A DNA stretch of 64,000 nt from Trema orientale (taxonomy: Eukaryota > Streptophyta > Magnoliopsida > Rosales > Cannabaceae). The position numbers and the translations under genes were made by a program. The stretch lies in the NCBI GenBank assembly GCA_002914845.1, contig JXTC01000396.1, positions 77,353-141,352 of the forward strand, given 5' to 3'. The notes below the pieces were generated by a model, which was not told where the DNA came from, did no database searches, and saw nothing but the letters and a program-made list of their open reading frames with translations. This document shows positions 40,235 to 52,290 of the stretch, one piece after another (the stretch's first letter is position 1; every line of letters starts with the position of its first letter).

Positions 40235-40568
40235 AGTTATAAAATTAAAACTTTACTTTTAGTCACACAACAAAAGTCAGTGATTAAATAAATTTTATTA
40301 TCATTGTACAATGACTAAGAAATCCATGATTAAAAGTTTTATTCACATAAATTGTAATCTGTTGTGACTAAATATTTTAATCACAATCAATTTCATTACT
40401 ATATATAAAAGCTTGTGACTAAAAGTACATTAGTAACAACTTGTGACTAAATATTATTTTTTAGTCACAAAAAATTTATTAATTATGACTAAATATCGCT
40501 TTTAGTCAAAAAAAATATTTTGACTAGAAATCATCACTGAATGGTGACTTTTTTTTTTTTTGGTAGTG
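40235..40568. mobile_element. CACTA-like terminus with subterminal repeats
   Basis: Repeated TTAGTCACAA / TTGTGACTAAA words in both orientations (at least seven between 40,257 and 40,520) lead to GGTGACTTTTTTTTTTTTTGGTAGTG, which ends at 40,568. The complement begins CACTACCAAAAAA, the classic plant CACTA terminus, and subterminal repeats of this type fit. The opposite terminus was not found, so the left limit is only where the repeats begin. Confidence 0.6.
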
Positions 40569-40574
40569 GGTACT

Positions 40575-42040
40575 TGTTCATGAAATTATACCGCAAGTGC
40601 ACGGTGTCAAGTTTTATAGTAAAATGGTAAATAAGGTTGTCGTACCCCATAGGGATTGCTATTGAATTTCTCCTAAGTACCATAATTGGATAATCTTAAT
40701 TTTATCTAAACAATTCAAATTAATTGTGGATGAATAGTAATCAAAAGAAATTCTAAAATACAAAACTAAAGGTCACAATTGAAAGTTTAAATGAAAATAA
40801 CAATGGGAATGAATTTTAGAGGTCTCTTTCAATTAACAACACCACTTGATTGATTTTCCTAGTTCATAAGTAAGAACTCAAAATTCTTTCTACTCCCTCT
40901 CTCGAGTACCGAGTGAAAATTACTCTTAAATTCTAATTTCAATGTCTCTATTTGAAATTGAGAAAACAAGAGTTCATTAAGGTTTATAGTTCTTAATAAT
41001 AAGCCTTAAAGGATTCATAGATTTTCTCAAACTATACAATATCTTAGGTTGTATTATTCTAGTCATATCTCTAAAATCCCCTCTCAAGTACCAGATTCTA
41101 CAAACCAAAATATCTCAATGGTTGCTAATTAATTAAGAAATATAAAGAGTAAAAAAACACAAATAAACCAATGGAAATCATCACAAAATTGATATTGAAA
41201 ATCAAGACATAGATTCAAGTATAGATTACATTATTCCTCTAGATAAAATATCTAGTTCATAATGGAAAAGAATAAACACAACATAAATAACAACAACATC
41301 ATAGAAGGAAGAGATGAGAAAGAAAAAATCCTTTTAGTTGGACGAGAATTTCTTCACATGGTGTTCTTCATCTGCCTTTGTCCAAGATAGCAGGCTACCA
41401 AGAGCCTCCAAAATTATTCTCCAACCCTCTTTCTCAGATCCCTAAAGGATCTATTTATATCTCTCCTGGCGGCTAGGTCAAATTTGGCTTATGCTATTCA
41501 GAGCACGTGGAAGCGCCGCGGTGTTGGGTATAGAGCGCTGTGGCGCTCAAAAACTGGAAGGGATATATGAGGGCAAGTACTACGATGCTCTATGCTAGGT
41601 ACTGAGACGCCTATGTTTCTGGTTCTAAGCATCAGTGGTAGTGCTGCAATGCTCAGAAAGTAGTGCTACAGCGCCTATGTTTCTAGTACTAGGCATCAGC
41701 GGCAGCGTTGCAATGCTCGAAAAGTAGCATTGCGGCGCTAGTACAGGTGGGTGCTGGGAATTTTAGCTGAGCAGCACTGTAGGGACCATTAGGTGTGCTG
41801 CAGTACCCGTCTCTCTGCATGGCTATCTTCCTTAAGTAACTTTAAGCATCTTTTTGCTTTCAACTATTATCACAAAGCTCAGATTTCTTTCTCTTAAACA
41901 AGAGTTGTTAACATACTTCTAAGAATTTAATAAATATGAAACTTTCAACAAAAACAACATAAAACACACTAATGCTCTCGAAAACTAATAAAACATTAAG
42001 TTTAGAGAGTGAATATTAAGTGCATAAATTGTACTTAATA
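40575..42040 (-). mobile_element. solo LTR, Athila-like gypsy
   Basis: Exact GTACT duplications at 40,570-40,574 and 42,041-42,045 bracket a 1,466-base segment. Its left end, TGTTCATGAAATTATACCGC, is followed by AAGTGCACGGTGTCAAG, a phrase I associate with LTRs of Athila/Tat-type gypsy elements read in reverse. On the minus strand it would start TATTAAGTACAATTTATGCA, one transition from a TG start, and end ATGAACA. A 64-base tandem repeat (CCTATGTTTCT at 41,610 and 41,674) and GC-rich AGCGC words lie in the middle. No internal coding region, so it is a solo LTR. Confidence 0.65.
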
Positions 42041-42045
42041 GTACT

Positions 42046-42938
42046 ACGTGAATAATTAGTATAGTTCTTTTGCAACAATGTTTTATATTAATTTAGGAAC
42101 TGAAAAACTGCTTAAATAGATATTTTAATAATGTTCACTGCCAATTATAGTAATAAATAAGAAAATCGAGCAGCAGGAATCTAACTAGTACAAATGACAA
42201 TAATTATGAAATAACCACTCTTCTGGATCACTGTTTGATTATCAAACAAGATCAATTTTTTTTTTTTTTTTTCCTTTTTTGTGTTGGTTTTGGCCCTTTG
42301 GGGTTTTAATTTGGTCGGCTAGGTAAGGTGGGTCTTAACCGGTGCCAATGAAATTCTTTTTTCGCTTTGATGGTGTGAATGAATTTTGTTTGGGTGGTGG
42401 GAAGCAAACTCTTCAGACAGCAATGACCTGATGAGTCTCATCTTGCAGTTTTGATCTATGTGTAACCAGATATATACATATATATAAAATACATCGGAAC
42501 CAAAAACAATGAACATATACAATTCTAAATCCAATTGATGCATTTTGAGGGCCCTCTAAAACTTCCCTTTTTGTTTTAATGGTCATTCTATTCAAGAAAT
42601 CTTCAGTGTGAAAGCAAGGGAAATTTATTTCAAAAAGAAAGTACAGGTGATGACTGATGAGAGGATAAGGATTCACATCAAGATTTGGATAGTTTGAAAG
42701 GCTATTAATGAAGGTACCCTTTGAGGAGATATGGGTCAGCTAGCGAAGGTTACTTATTCACCAAAATTGGTGTGCACTTCAAAAAAATAAAACATAAAAT
42801 AAACTCCTTTCATTTTGTTCTACTACATCTCAAAAGACCTCTCACATGAAATGTGTACATTAAGAATTATGTAAATTTTTATGTACACGTATAACATGGT
42901 TAAATTTTGTTAATCCTTTCTGTTTTTTAGGAACTTTT
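42046..42938. other. intergenic stretch, nothing recognised
   Basis: Contains a poly(T) run at about 42,256-42,273. Short open frames on the minus strand (42,319-42,676) lack recognisable motifs. Confidence 0.45.
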
Positions 42939-43530
42939 GTTAATCCTTTTAGTCTTTAAAAAATAATCAAAATCTTATTTTAGTCCTAACTTTCAAAATT
43001 ATCCCAAATTTCGTCCCCGAACTAAGTTTTCATTAGAATTTAATTAGTTCTTGAGATTTCAAATATTACATTTTGCTACTCTAAAATGTAGAATATTTTT
43101 TTATGTGGTCTTTTGTCTCAGTTTAAATAACTATATTACAAATTAGGTTGAAAATACATAATTTAAAGAAGAATGTAACATTTAAAAGTTTAGAGACCAA
43201 ACTAAAGAAAGAAAACTTTTTTGACAAAGTGGGTTGGCTCAAGTGGTAAGAGCACCCACTACCTAAGATCTCAGTCATAGGTTCTAGTCACATTGGGGGT
43301 AGGAGTAAAGCCTATTATCTCTAATGGGGTAGGATGGGGATTGGGTAGTATTAGGTATTTTCTTTTAATTTGTAATAAGTGGAGGTCATTAGTTAAGCCC
43401 CACTTTTTCTATAAAAAAAAACTAAAGAAAGAAAAAAAAATTCAAGGACCCCGATCTAGAATATTTTGAAAGTTACGGACCAATAACGTGAATTTTAGGT
43501 AATTTTCAAGGACTAAAAGAAAGATTAACT
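42939..43530. mobile_element. inverted-repeat DNA element hosting a SINE
   Basis: The left side starts GTTAATCCTTTTAGTC and the complement of the right side starts GTTAATCTTTCTTTTAGTCC. The inverted similarity extends over about 80 bases and includes AACTTTCAAAAT on both sides. After removing the SINE and one copy of its duplication, the element is about 370 bases long. No transposase sequence is visible. Family not assigned; ends are approximate. Confidence 0.45.
43216..43418 (+). mobile_element. tRNA-derived SINE with 17-base target duplication
   Basis: Flanked by exact copies of AAACTAAAGAAAGAAAA at 43,199-43,215 and 43,419-43,435. Near its 5' end are a box A-like TTGGCTCAAGTGG (about 43,234) and a box B-like GGTTCTAGTC (about 43,281), the internal RNA polymerase III promoter of a tRNA-related head. 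The 3' part ends CCCCACTTTTTCTATAAAAAA, an A-rich tail. Length near 200 bases, box spacing and a long duplication next to an A-rich tail fit LINE-driven retroposition. It is nested in the inverted-repeat element around it. Confidence 0.85.
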
Positions 43531-43852
43531 TTAATAATACACGAATTAAAATATGTCAATAAAAAAATCAGAATTTTTCATTATATTGGTTTAATGCTCA
43601 TTATATATTATTCTTTAGTAATTTAATTCTAACTAATTCAAGTTAAAAATCAGTAATTTGTATAATGTAATAAAACCAATCCACTTAGATTAATTAAATT
43701 GAATTAAAATAAAGAGAATAGAAATTTAGATCAAGGATAGTGAAATAGGTCTAAATTATTAGTTACAAAGTTGAAAATAAATAAAATATTTGTGAATTTA
43801 ACGTGTAAATATACTTTTCCAATTTATTGTTTGAGTATTTTCTTCTTATATA

Positions 43853-44053
43853 GGATAATATTAGGTATCCCAACTAGTTTACTAAAATTTTTGTACTAAA
43901 TATGTAGTAAGTAAGTTGTCACCATTCAATTAGTATATTAAAACTTACCACAAATGAATTTAATACCATTCACCAATTGAATAGTGACAATTTACTTGCC
44001 ATATATGTTGGTATTTAAAATTTGGTAAACTATATAGGATACCTAGTATTATC
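43853..44053. mobile_element. MITE (family D), full copy
   Basis: Left end GATAATATTAGGTATCCCAA and complement of the right end GATAATACTAGGTATCC, continuing with AGTTTACTAAAATTT / AGTTTACCAAATTTT. An inner inverted repeat, CACCATTCAATTAG against CCAATTGAATAGTG, lies in the centre. About 200 bases, with no coding sequence. Confidence 0.65.
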
Positions 44054-44072
44054 TTTTTATATATTTGACAAA

Positions 44073-44231
44073 GAGTAATGTTAGGGGTATATACATTTAC
44101 ATTACTTATTTTTTAACTATCCATATACATGTAGTAGTCCTACTTTGAAAAAATATGGCTAGTTAAAAAATATATAAAGATTTAAAAATACTTTGTATGT
44201 GTTATAAATTACAAGTGTTATTCCTAACATA
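44073..44231. mobile_element. MITE related to family Y
   Basis: Imperfect inverted ends (GAGTAATGTTAGGGGTAT and, complemented, TATGTTAGGAATAACAC). The interior AGTAGTCCTACTTTGAAAA and ATATGGCTAGTTAAAA parallel the element at 22,279. It sits between the two family D copies. Confidence 0.5.
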
Positions 44232-44280
44232 GCTAAATAATATGTATATGTGGTATTAATAAATATACTTTGTATGTGTA

Positions 44281-44424
44281 AAATAATATGTCACTATTTA
44301 ATTGGTGAATAGTATTAAATTCATTTGTGGTAAATTTTAATATATCAATTGAATAGTGACAACTCACGTAGCACATGTGTTGTACAAAATTTTGGTAAAC
44401 TAGTTGGGATATCTAGCATTATCC
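44281..44424. mobile_element. MITE (family D), inverted partial copy
   Basis: The complement of this segment starts GGATAATGCTAGATATCCCA and follows family D through CACAAATGAATTTAATACTA and CACCAATTAAATAGTGAC. Similarity then stops, so one end is missing. Orientation is opposite to the copy at 43,853. Confidence 0.6.
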
Positions 44425-47400
44425 TATATAAAATATGATATATGACATATTGTATTACAGATCAAGAGTGGAAAGGTAGACTTCATTTCATTTCATTATT
44501 GAGACCAAGGATCAAGTTGCTGTTAATTATAATGATGTAATTATACTAATGAAAGAAAGATACTTTCCGAAATACAATGATTCTGAAAGAGTGGACTTTT
44601 TTGCCATATTATGAGGTGCTCAAATAATTGTGTAATGAAAGGAACAAGCAAAATAAATAAAGATAAGCAATCACTTTCCAAAAGCATTAATCCGCTTGCT
44701 TCTGTGAAAATTCCCTTTGCCTCAACCCTCAAGTACATATCTATATACAAATTAATAACATCAAAAAGAATATACTTACATTTGCTTTTATAAGAATCCT
44801 AAAATTAGTATTAATTAGTGTGCGAGCATATATTGACATTTATTATATATTTAACGTATATATAGATAAGTATATATGAAAAAAGAAGTTCTAAAGAAAA
44901 CCCAGACGAAAGAAAAGGTCACTTTCATCACCCAACATCAGTGACCACAAATGATACCCATTTGATGAACATATATCAAAAGAGGATGAAGCTTTCATTG
45001 ACTTGAGTTTTGTAAATAATTAAGGGGAAAAAGATACACCAAGTCCCATCGGTTTGGGCAGTTTGTTATTGTTTGAAAGCAACGTTTTGAAGCCCTAGGC
45101 CCAACATCTATAGTTGGTTCTTACGCAAGAGATTGAGCCACGTATTGATTTGATTATTGTTGTTGTTGTTGTTGTTGTTGTTTTTGTTGTTGAAATTTTT
45201 ATTTGATTAAATGTTTTTCAAAATGCCTTTCGAAAAAAAAAATGTTTTTCAAAATGGGACGGTGTTTATTTTCAAAAGCATGCAAAGTTTTGATAATTAG
45301 CAAGTGCTAAACTAGCCGTCCAGAAACATATGTTCTCCCTAGACTCAAACAACATTTGCTTTCCCCCAGGTCTGAAAATTAGCTTTTTGACCTTCTTTTC
45401 AAAACAAAAGTAGGTTACTTGGCATTCTTCCACATTTTGGTCTTTAATCAACTATATAAATGTGTCTATACATATATAATTGTGGAAGAAATGAAATCTA
45501 GAATGACTAGAACGTGAAGAAGTACTCTTTGCTTGTCATTTCTCAATCCAACTTTAGTTTCCAAGTTCATTGAACTAAATGTACGTTTAATATGCCCCTC
45601 TAACTTTGGGTGGGAGGGTTTCAAATTGCTTCTTGTTTTTGATATTTTATGGCCCTATATATATATATATATATAATGAATTAGCTAATTTTCTAGAATT
45701 CTTTAACTTGCATTATAGATCTTTTGAATGATTACACACACAAAAATACAAGTTTGCGTTTTGTCATGGTCGGATGGATGTGGAGCATGGATGATGATAC
45801 AGCTAAGAATCTAATTAAGACTCACAAGGTTCTTCCCATAGTCCCTTATATTGACAATGTAGATTTATCTATTTATTTCACTTGTCCAGTAAAACAATTA
45901 CATGAAAGGATGTTTGTCATTATCAAATAAAAGCATAGACTTGTAGTGACCTATGCTGATTAAGAACTGAATATATCAAGAAGAATTTTGCCCTTTGAAA
46001 GGATTAATTTAATCAAAACTACTGAATAAGAATTACTACTTACATATCCTAAAACATACTTCAAGTGACTACTCATATATCCTAAAACATACTTCAAAGA
46101 GTTCCGACTATTACTCAAAACAGAAAAGAGGAAGGGGAATTAAGAAGAAGGCTGTTCAATACAAATTAAGACTCCTTCAATTTCATATTAAACTCATTTT
46201 TTGATAGCAAAATCCCCCTAATATTAGAGAATTTGAGTTTTGACATTTCAAATTGTGTAACAAAATTCGTTTGTGGATGTGAAATTGAAGGGTATAACTA
46301 GTATTTAAGATATTTACTCATGTTCTCCACTAATTTGGCTTATGTTTTTTATATATGAGGGATTATATATATACCCCAACTTCGCATAAAGATAGCACTT
46401 TGATTAATAAAATGACTAAAAGAGACAATTTAAGAAAGAAAGAAAAAAAAAAAAAAAAAAGGCACCACATCTTCATCTCTTATTCCTTTTCAATTAGGAA
46501 ATTTTCTTCCATCTTTTGTCTTATTATTTTTTAAAAAATTCCTTTTATGCGTAATTCATCTCCTACAATTTTAATTTCTTTAATAATCTCTTTAATTTTA
46601 AATTAAAATAGTGGAAATGAAATTTCTTTGCTTTATACTCAATTTGTTTTATTTTATTTTTTAATTTTTTTTTGCAATGCCTTGTGTTTCATATTTTTTT
46701 GTTTAATGATTCCATTTTTTTCATCCTAAAAATTAAAAGTATTAATTTGTTTTAGTTCATGGATTTGCAAGGAAAAAAGTTAGCTTTAGAGAGTGTTTGG
46801 GGTGCTTTTAATAAGATTTTTTATTTTTTTGTCCTTACTTATCTTTTTATTTATTTTAGGGATACCTTAATAATTGTGTGGGATGCAAATATAGCTCTCC
46901 TTTATATATATTACACACATATATACTTATTCCTAAAATATAAAATTCTTTATAATAATCATGAACTTTACATATTTGAAAATAAATTGTTAATAGAATA
47001 GCATACGTATGTTATGTAAAAAATTATTAATTTTTATATAAACAAGTTAAAAATCAAACCTTGATTTTAGTCATAAAGTAAAACCAAACTCAAGAAATCA
47101 TAATACAATTAGAAGTGTATAACATAACTATAAATTATTCAAAAAATAAAAAACATATGAGTCACTAAAATAGTGTGAAAAGAAGTCAAAAAAAATCTTG
47201 TTTAGGTACTTAAAGTTGGTGGAAGAGTAATGACAACTGGCAGCAGTCAATTACGACGAAAAATGATGGTTTAGGGAGTGTCTCGCACTTGTCAATGTGC
47301 AACGGAAGTCACTGAAAACCCTAAACTTTCTTCCTTTCATGTAAACTTCTTATAGTGTCTGAAATTGCCAAAAAAGAAAAGTAGAAATCCTAGAATAAAT

Positions 47401-47990
47401 TATGTGAAATATCAGTTATGCCTTTTGATTTTACACTGCGTGAAGCTTCCACTATAAATAGGTATGACGTAACTAATATTCTTAATATCATTGGATTTTG
47501 CTAAAAAAAAATAATTTAGAGTTAATTTTACCAAATTAGTTAGACTTATGAGTTTTCGAGATAAATAGCCTAAGAAGAAAACAATGGGATGTAAAATAAC
47601 TATAACAACTTTTGAGTTCCACTCAAAAATGCCGAGTTCAAGTGTTAATTTGTTTGTCAAGCCAGGCCTTAGCCACCTCAAATATACCTACAGGTCATGG
47701 GAAAAGGATCCCACTAGTAGCAATTGGGCCCAAATTAAAAGCCCTTTTTTATTACTCTGTTTCAAAACGATTTTTTTTAGGATTTTGGACAATTATACCA
47801 ATTTTTTAAAAAATATTACTAAATTTACGATCTTTTAAAAATAATAAAAATTCTGTACGACCTTTTTAGAGTATTTTTCTAAATATTTTGGGAGCTAGAA
47901 AATGCGGTAGCATTTTAGTAAATAAGCCATCTTTATTTTTTTTATAGGAAACCACAAAGGTTTCCTGGAAACCAATTTACTTTCTTATTA
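44425..47990. other. 3.6 kb intergenic stretch, no gene seen
   Basis: Includes a (GTT)n run at about 45,151-45,192, (TA)n at 45,656-45,675 and a poly(A) tract near 46,443-46,460. Several short open frames (for example 46,759-47,001 and 47,584-47,838) are AT-driven and show no motif. Confidence 0.45.
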
Positions 47991-48430
47991 GCAGAATGTC
48001 CTATACGTAAGTAAATTACAAGAAACCACAAAGGTTTCCTTTAGCAGAATGTCATATACATAAGTAAATCACAGGAAACTATTGTGGTTTCTTTTTTGCA
48101 GAAAGACCTATAACTAAATAAATTAAAGGAAACCATGAAGGTTTCCTGAAAACCATCATGGTTTCTTTTTTGCAAAATGTCATGTACCTAAGCAAATGGC
48201 AGGAAAGTATGGAACTCATTATGGTTTCTGTTAGCAGAATACTCTGTAACTAAGTAAATCGTAGGAAACCAAGGAAACCATTGTGGTTTCTATTTTACAG
48301 AATACTCTGTAGCTAAGTAAATCACAGGAAACCACGAAAATTTCCTAGAAATCACTGTGGTTTCTTTTTTAAATCACATTAAATGATGAAAGTTTCCTTA
48401 AAACTATTGTAGTTTTCTTTTTGTAAAATG
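47991..48430. repeat. short tandem array, GTAAATCACAGGAAACC type (left)
   Basis: About six diverged units of 53-73 bases, each built of AGCAGAATGTCxTATACxTAAG, then TAAATCACAGGAAACC, then GGTTTCCT or GGTTTCTTTTTT. Anchors fall near 47,991, 48,044, 48,098, 48,171, 48,233 and 48,296. AGGAAACC and GGTTTCCT within a unit are complementary, so each unit can form a small hairpin. The same unit occurs in reverse orientation at 53,270-53,750. Confidence 0.75.
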
Positions 48431-49862
48431 CCCTGTAACAAGAATTGGGTGAGGTAATGAATAAGAATACTGGAGAATATGATCAAGTTCTCAATTTAAG
48501 TTATCATATTTTGAAGTAAAAGCAACAGAAAACTATGTAATACCAATTTAGTTTTTGATTTTAAGAATAGCAATAATCAACCTTTTTTTTTAGGAAATTT
48601 GGTTTCTGAATTCTATTTCTTGATTGACTATTGGATTCTAATAATCACAACCAATAGTTGAAAACTAATAGTAAAAATAATTTCTAGCTTCTAATATTAG
48701 TTTTTAAATGATATCTAAGTTATTATATTTTTCTCATCTTTTTCTAATACTAATCGACAACTCAATCTATCTTCATTTCTCAATAACTTGTTGTTGTGTG
48801 CTTGAGTATGATCAGAATCAGACACCTTGAGTTCATCTTGAAAACCGTTTCTCATTTCATCGATTCGAAGAGTCGATATAGAATCACCTATATTTATGAA
48901 AGCCCTTTGCTATATCCGATCTAATAGACTATTACTGATCTAGAAGATTAAAAAGAAACACAAAATTGAATAACAAAAGAAAACGCTTTCATTAATAGTC
49001 CCATAATTATAAGATATACACAATTAACTTCTTGAATTTCATTTGAAACTTTCATCGAACAGGTTGTGGATATATGCAGAAGTGCATATGAAATCTCCAT
49101 TAATAATATAAATAATTCCATTATGATATATTTCTAAAATCTTAGTACTCAATTAGTTTTCGTATTTACTAAACTAATATAATTATGAAATTTTAGCGTA
49201 ATCAAATACATAAATCTTCAGAAGCTAATTAATAGTAAAAATGTCCTAAGAATAACTGGAAAACTCAATGATCCTTCGTAAAATATCCAAAAACACAATT
49301 CTAGTCCAATCTTCTTTCCGAATCCAACCACTTCAAAAATCACCCAAAAGAATTATTCTTAATTAAAACCTATGAACTTTACCTGAAAATCAAGTCTGAG
49401 ATCCTAATTCTATACTCGTTAACTGAAAAAAGAAAAATTAATGATTTCCTTTACAGGCTCCACCCTTATCCATAATTTTCTTCGATTGAAAGACTTATAA
49501 AAGCTTCTGCAACATAGTCGCTGGTGATGAGCTTGTGCGATCTTGGCAGCCATAGACAAAGTCAAAAACTTCAATTGAAGAAGAAAATCAAGAAGTTAGA
49601 AAGTGCCGACAACGATGAGGTCAAAGAAGAAGAAGAGAAAAAGATGCAGCACAGGGGTGAGGAGTAGAAATGGTATAGGAGGGGGATTGAAACAGGGAAA
49701 AAAAAGCGAAAAAGAGGTTGGAGACTAAAAGTAGCCAAAATATGGTATTTTTCTAAAGCAAATACCGTGTAAAAATATGTAAAAATAGATTGACCATATT
49801 TTTGTCTTTACTTCTTCAATGGTAGTACTAGATGTCCTTTTTCCTTTTTTTAGAGGAATTTT
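48431..49862. other. mostly unrecognised sequence between arrays
   Basis: AT-rich, with no certain gene. On the minus strand a leader-like stretch runs into an ATG at 49,550 (MAAKIAQAHHQRLCCRSFYK; 37 codons before a donor-like GTAAAG at about 49,455). A pyrimidine tract and AG lie further along (about 49,430). It resembles the first exon of a gene captured by a transposon, but no family is recognised, and a chance frame is possible. Confidence 0.3.
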
Positions 49863-51410
49863 GATTTATGGTAATTTTTCGAAAACAAAATTGAAAAAAT
49901 CCCATATCTGAATTTTTTTAAAAAAAAAACCTATATTTATTTTTGAGAATATAATTTATAAAATTATTTAGAAAAATACCACTTTTTACGAATTAATGAG
50001 GTACTTAAGGTAATTTGTCAAGTTACTTGAACTTAGGAGATTAGTTATCTCAAGTAATTCGATTGATTACCACAATTAACCAAATTAATTATCTCGAATA
50101 TTTTTGAAAAATACCAATTTCGAATAAAAAAGTGTTAATTTTCATTTTGAAGAAAAATAGTAGTTTTTCTAAATATTTTAAAAAGTGAGGAAAATCGATT
50201 TTTTACGGTAATTTTTCAAAAAATTTGAAAAATCCCGGATTTTGAAATTCTTTGAAAATTCTTGGATTTTAATTAGAAAAATACCACTTTTAAAAATATT
50301 CAAAAAATATCATTTTTATTAAGTGATGAGATATTCAAGGTAACTGGTCAGGTAACTTGATTACTTACTTCCAGTAATTAGACTGGTTACCCTAAATAAT
50401 CTAACTGGTTACTTTGAATACCATTGAAAAATACCGATTTTGAAGAAAAAATATTATTTTTCTAAATATTTATTAAAAGTGTCATTTTTCTAAAAACATT
50501 TTAGAAAGTCCAGGAATTTTCAAGAAATTCAGCCCCTCAGGGATACTTCAATTTTTGGAACTTTGGACCTGAAATTTTGTAAGAAGCCTATTTTTCTACA
50601 TAGAATTTTGAAAATGATATTTTTCTAAATAAATCAGTGGATTTTCAAAAAATTCAGCCATCAAGCATTTTTCAATTTTTTGGACTTTGTTCCTGGAATT
50701 TTTTAAGAAGGCCACTTTTTTGTTTCAATTTTGTTTTATGACCTCTTTTTTGACATTTTATGAATTGTTATAAAAGTTTGATAGTCAAAAAAGTCACAAA
50801 ATTTTTTATTAGCCCTAAGAATCGTGAAAAAGTCAAGTTGGCAAAAGTTACTACTAGTCAGGCCATTTTCCGTCAACTACGATCTCAATGACATCTATAC
50901 CGGCCCAAGCTAAATGGATAATTCATAGTTGAATGGGAGTTGGGCCTAACTAGTAGTGTTTTAATGTAAAATCACATTTTTCCGAGTGTTTTGTAAATTG
51001 ACTTTATTAGGAGTATCACAATATTGGTGATGTTAGTGAAGTATGACTCTATGAGTAGTCATTATACTAGTAAATCGTAATTGGTCCTAGAAAAATTATA
51101 AATTTATGATCATAATTACAGTGACTATCTGTCACTAATATTGTGACACTAAAAAAAAAAAAGAAAAAAAAAAGTCATTTTGAAAATACTTTAAGAAAAG
51201 GCATTTCAGGCCAAATCACTCCTAAGGACCTAATCAGGTCCATTTCCTTAAATGAACGTTGGATCTAGAGGAAATTTGATTTTTTATAGTAATTTTTCAA
51301 AAAAATTAAAAATTTTGGATTTAAAATAATTTTTATAAAGTGATATTTTTCTAAATCAATCCGGGACTTTTAAAAAAATTCAGCCCATCCGGGATTTTTC
51401 AAGGACTTAG
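49863..51410. repeat. AT-rich diverged direct repeats
   Basis: A segment starting GGTAATTTTTC and containing AAATCCC, AAAAATACCACTTTT, and GGTAACTTG / AAGTTACTTG phrases occurs at about 49,870 and again at about 50,206, a period near 336. A partial third copy is at 51,280. A second, shorter repeat (TTCAGCCxxTCAxGGATxxTTCAATTTT) occurs at about 50,527, 50,657 and 51,380. No coding frame. The phrases resemble terminal regions of large non-autonomous DNA elements, but borders were not found. Confidence 0.5.
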
Positions 51411-51589
51411 GACACTTTTATCTAAGTTATAAAAAAAGGGGAAAATGACACTCACCACTACCTGTTAAGAAACAATTCCAAAAATACAATCCCTGACATT
51501 TAACATACTTTTATACGATCTTTTTTTTTTCTTTTTCATTTTTTTTTAATACCACAACCAGCTAAACTTAATAATAAACGATAGTTTCT

Positions 51590-51840
51590 TCCTTCACACT
51601 ATACCGAAAGGGGATCTCAGCATCTCCGTCCAACGAAATTTTACTCCATAGATGAGAACTTTCTAAATTCTCAGTCCATTATACAAACCCTTTCCACCAT
51701 TTTCACCGTCATCTCAACAATCTTTGCTCCAATTGACGTGGTGGTCTAGTTCGTGAAGAAGCTCCATGATCGTTCTCTGCTGGTCCAGAGGTATGAGATT
51801 GATAAGATCATGTCAAGCCAAGCCATCATCTTTTTATAGA
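51590..51840 (+). pseudogene. possible exon fragment, unknown family
   Basis: A GC-richer patch in AT-rich surroundings. One frame reads QSIIQTLSTIFTVISTIFAP, a stop, then FVKKLHDRSLLVQRYEIDKI over about 50 codons. The composition and charged pattern look coding, but I do not recognise it. It lies between the two inverted arrays and could be a captured gene fragment. Confidence 0.25.
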
Positions 51841-52068
51841 GAAAGTAGGGTAAGTGAGAGTGAGTAGGTGATGATTTAGGGATTTGGTTTTTATGAGTTT
51901 TTGGGACTTTTATGTACAAGTTTTAAAGGTTGTCATTAATCTAACAATGAAAACTAAAGTTTTCATATTTTGTATTTTTTCTCTGCAAATAATAGATTTT
52001 GAAATGTTGTTATACATTATTGATCTATTTGGAGGCATGACTTTTATGATTTTCACATCCTTGTAAGT

Positions 52069-52290
52069 AATAGCATTTTTTTGGAGGGGGGGAGGGAGGA
52101 GGGGGTTGGTTTGACTAAGCTCTAATGTTCTATATCCAGCGGTCTTACAACTTGGAATTATAAATCTATATAGAGTTACGTGGCTTTGAAATTAGTTTGT
52201 TGAATTGATTTATTTCACTATTATAGATAAGCGTGAGTCAATGGTTAATTTGATATCAATGAATATAATCTATCAATTAGAAACTCTCTA
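52069..52290 (+). repeat. segmental direct duplication, copy 1
   Basis: Starts AATAGCATTTTTTTGG, has a G-rich tract (52,083-52,104), then GGTTGGTTTGACTAAGC, and ends near GAATATAATCTAT. It matches the segment at 54,089-54,300 in the same orientation, roughly nine positions in ten by eye, about 2 kb apart. Confidence 0.85.

Noticed and set aside
43219-43300. Possible tRNA gene at the box A/box B pair
   Set aside because: No acceptor or anticodon stem can be drawn, and the segment continues into an A-tailed body with long target duplications, so it is a SINE.
31297-51460. CACTAC words at 31,297, 40,126 and 51,447 as partner ends for the CACTA-like termini
   Set aside because: None is followed by the CCAAAAA-type terminus or by the matching subterminal repeats, and no three-base duplication agrees.
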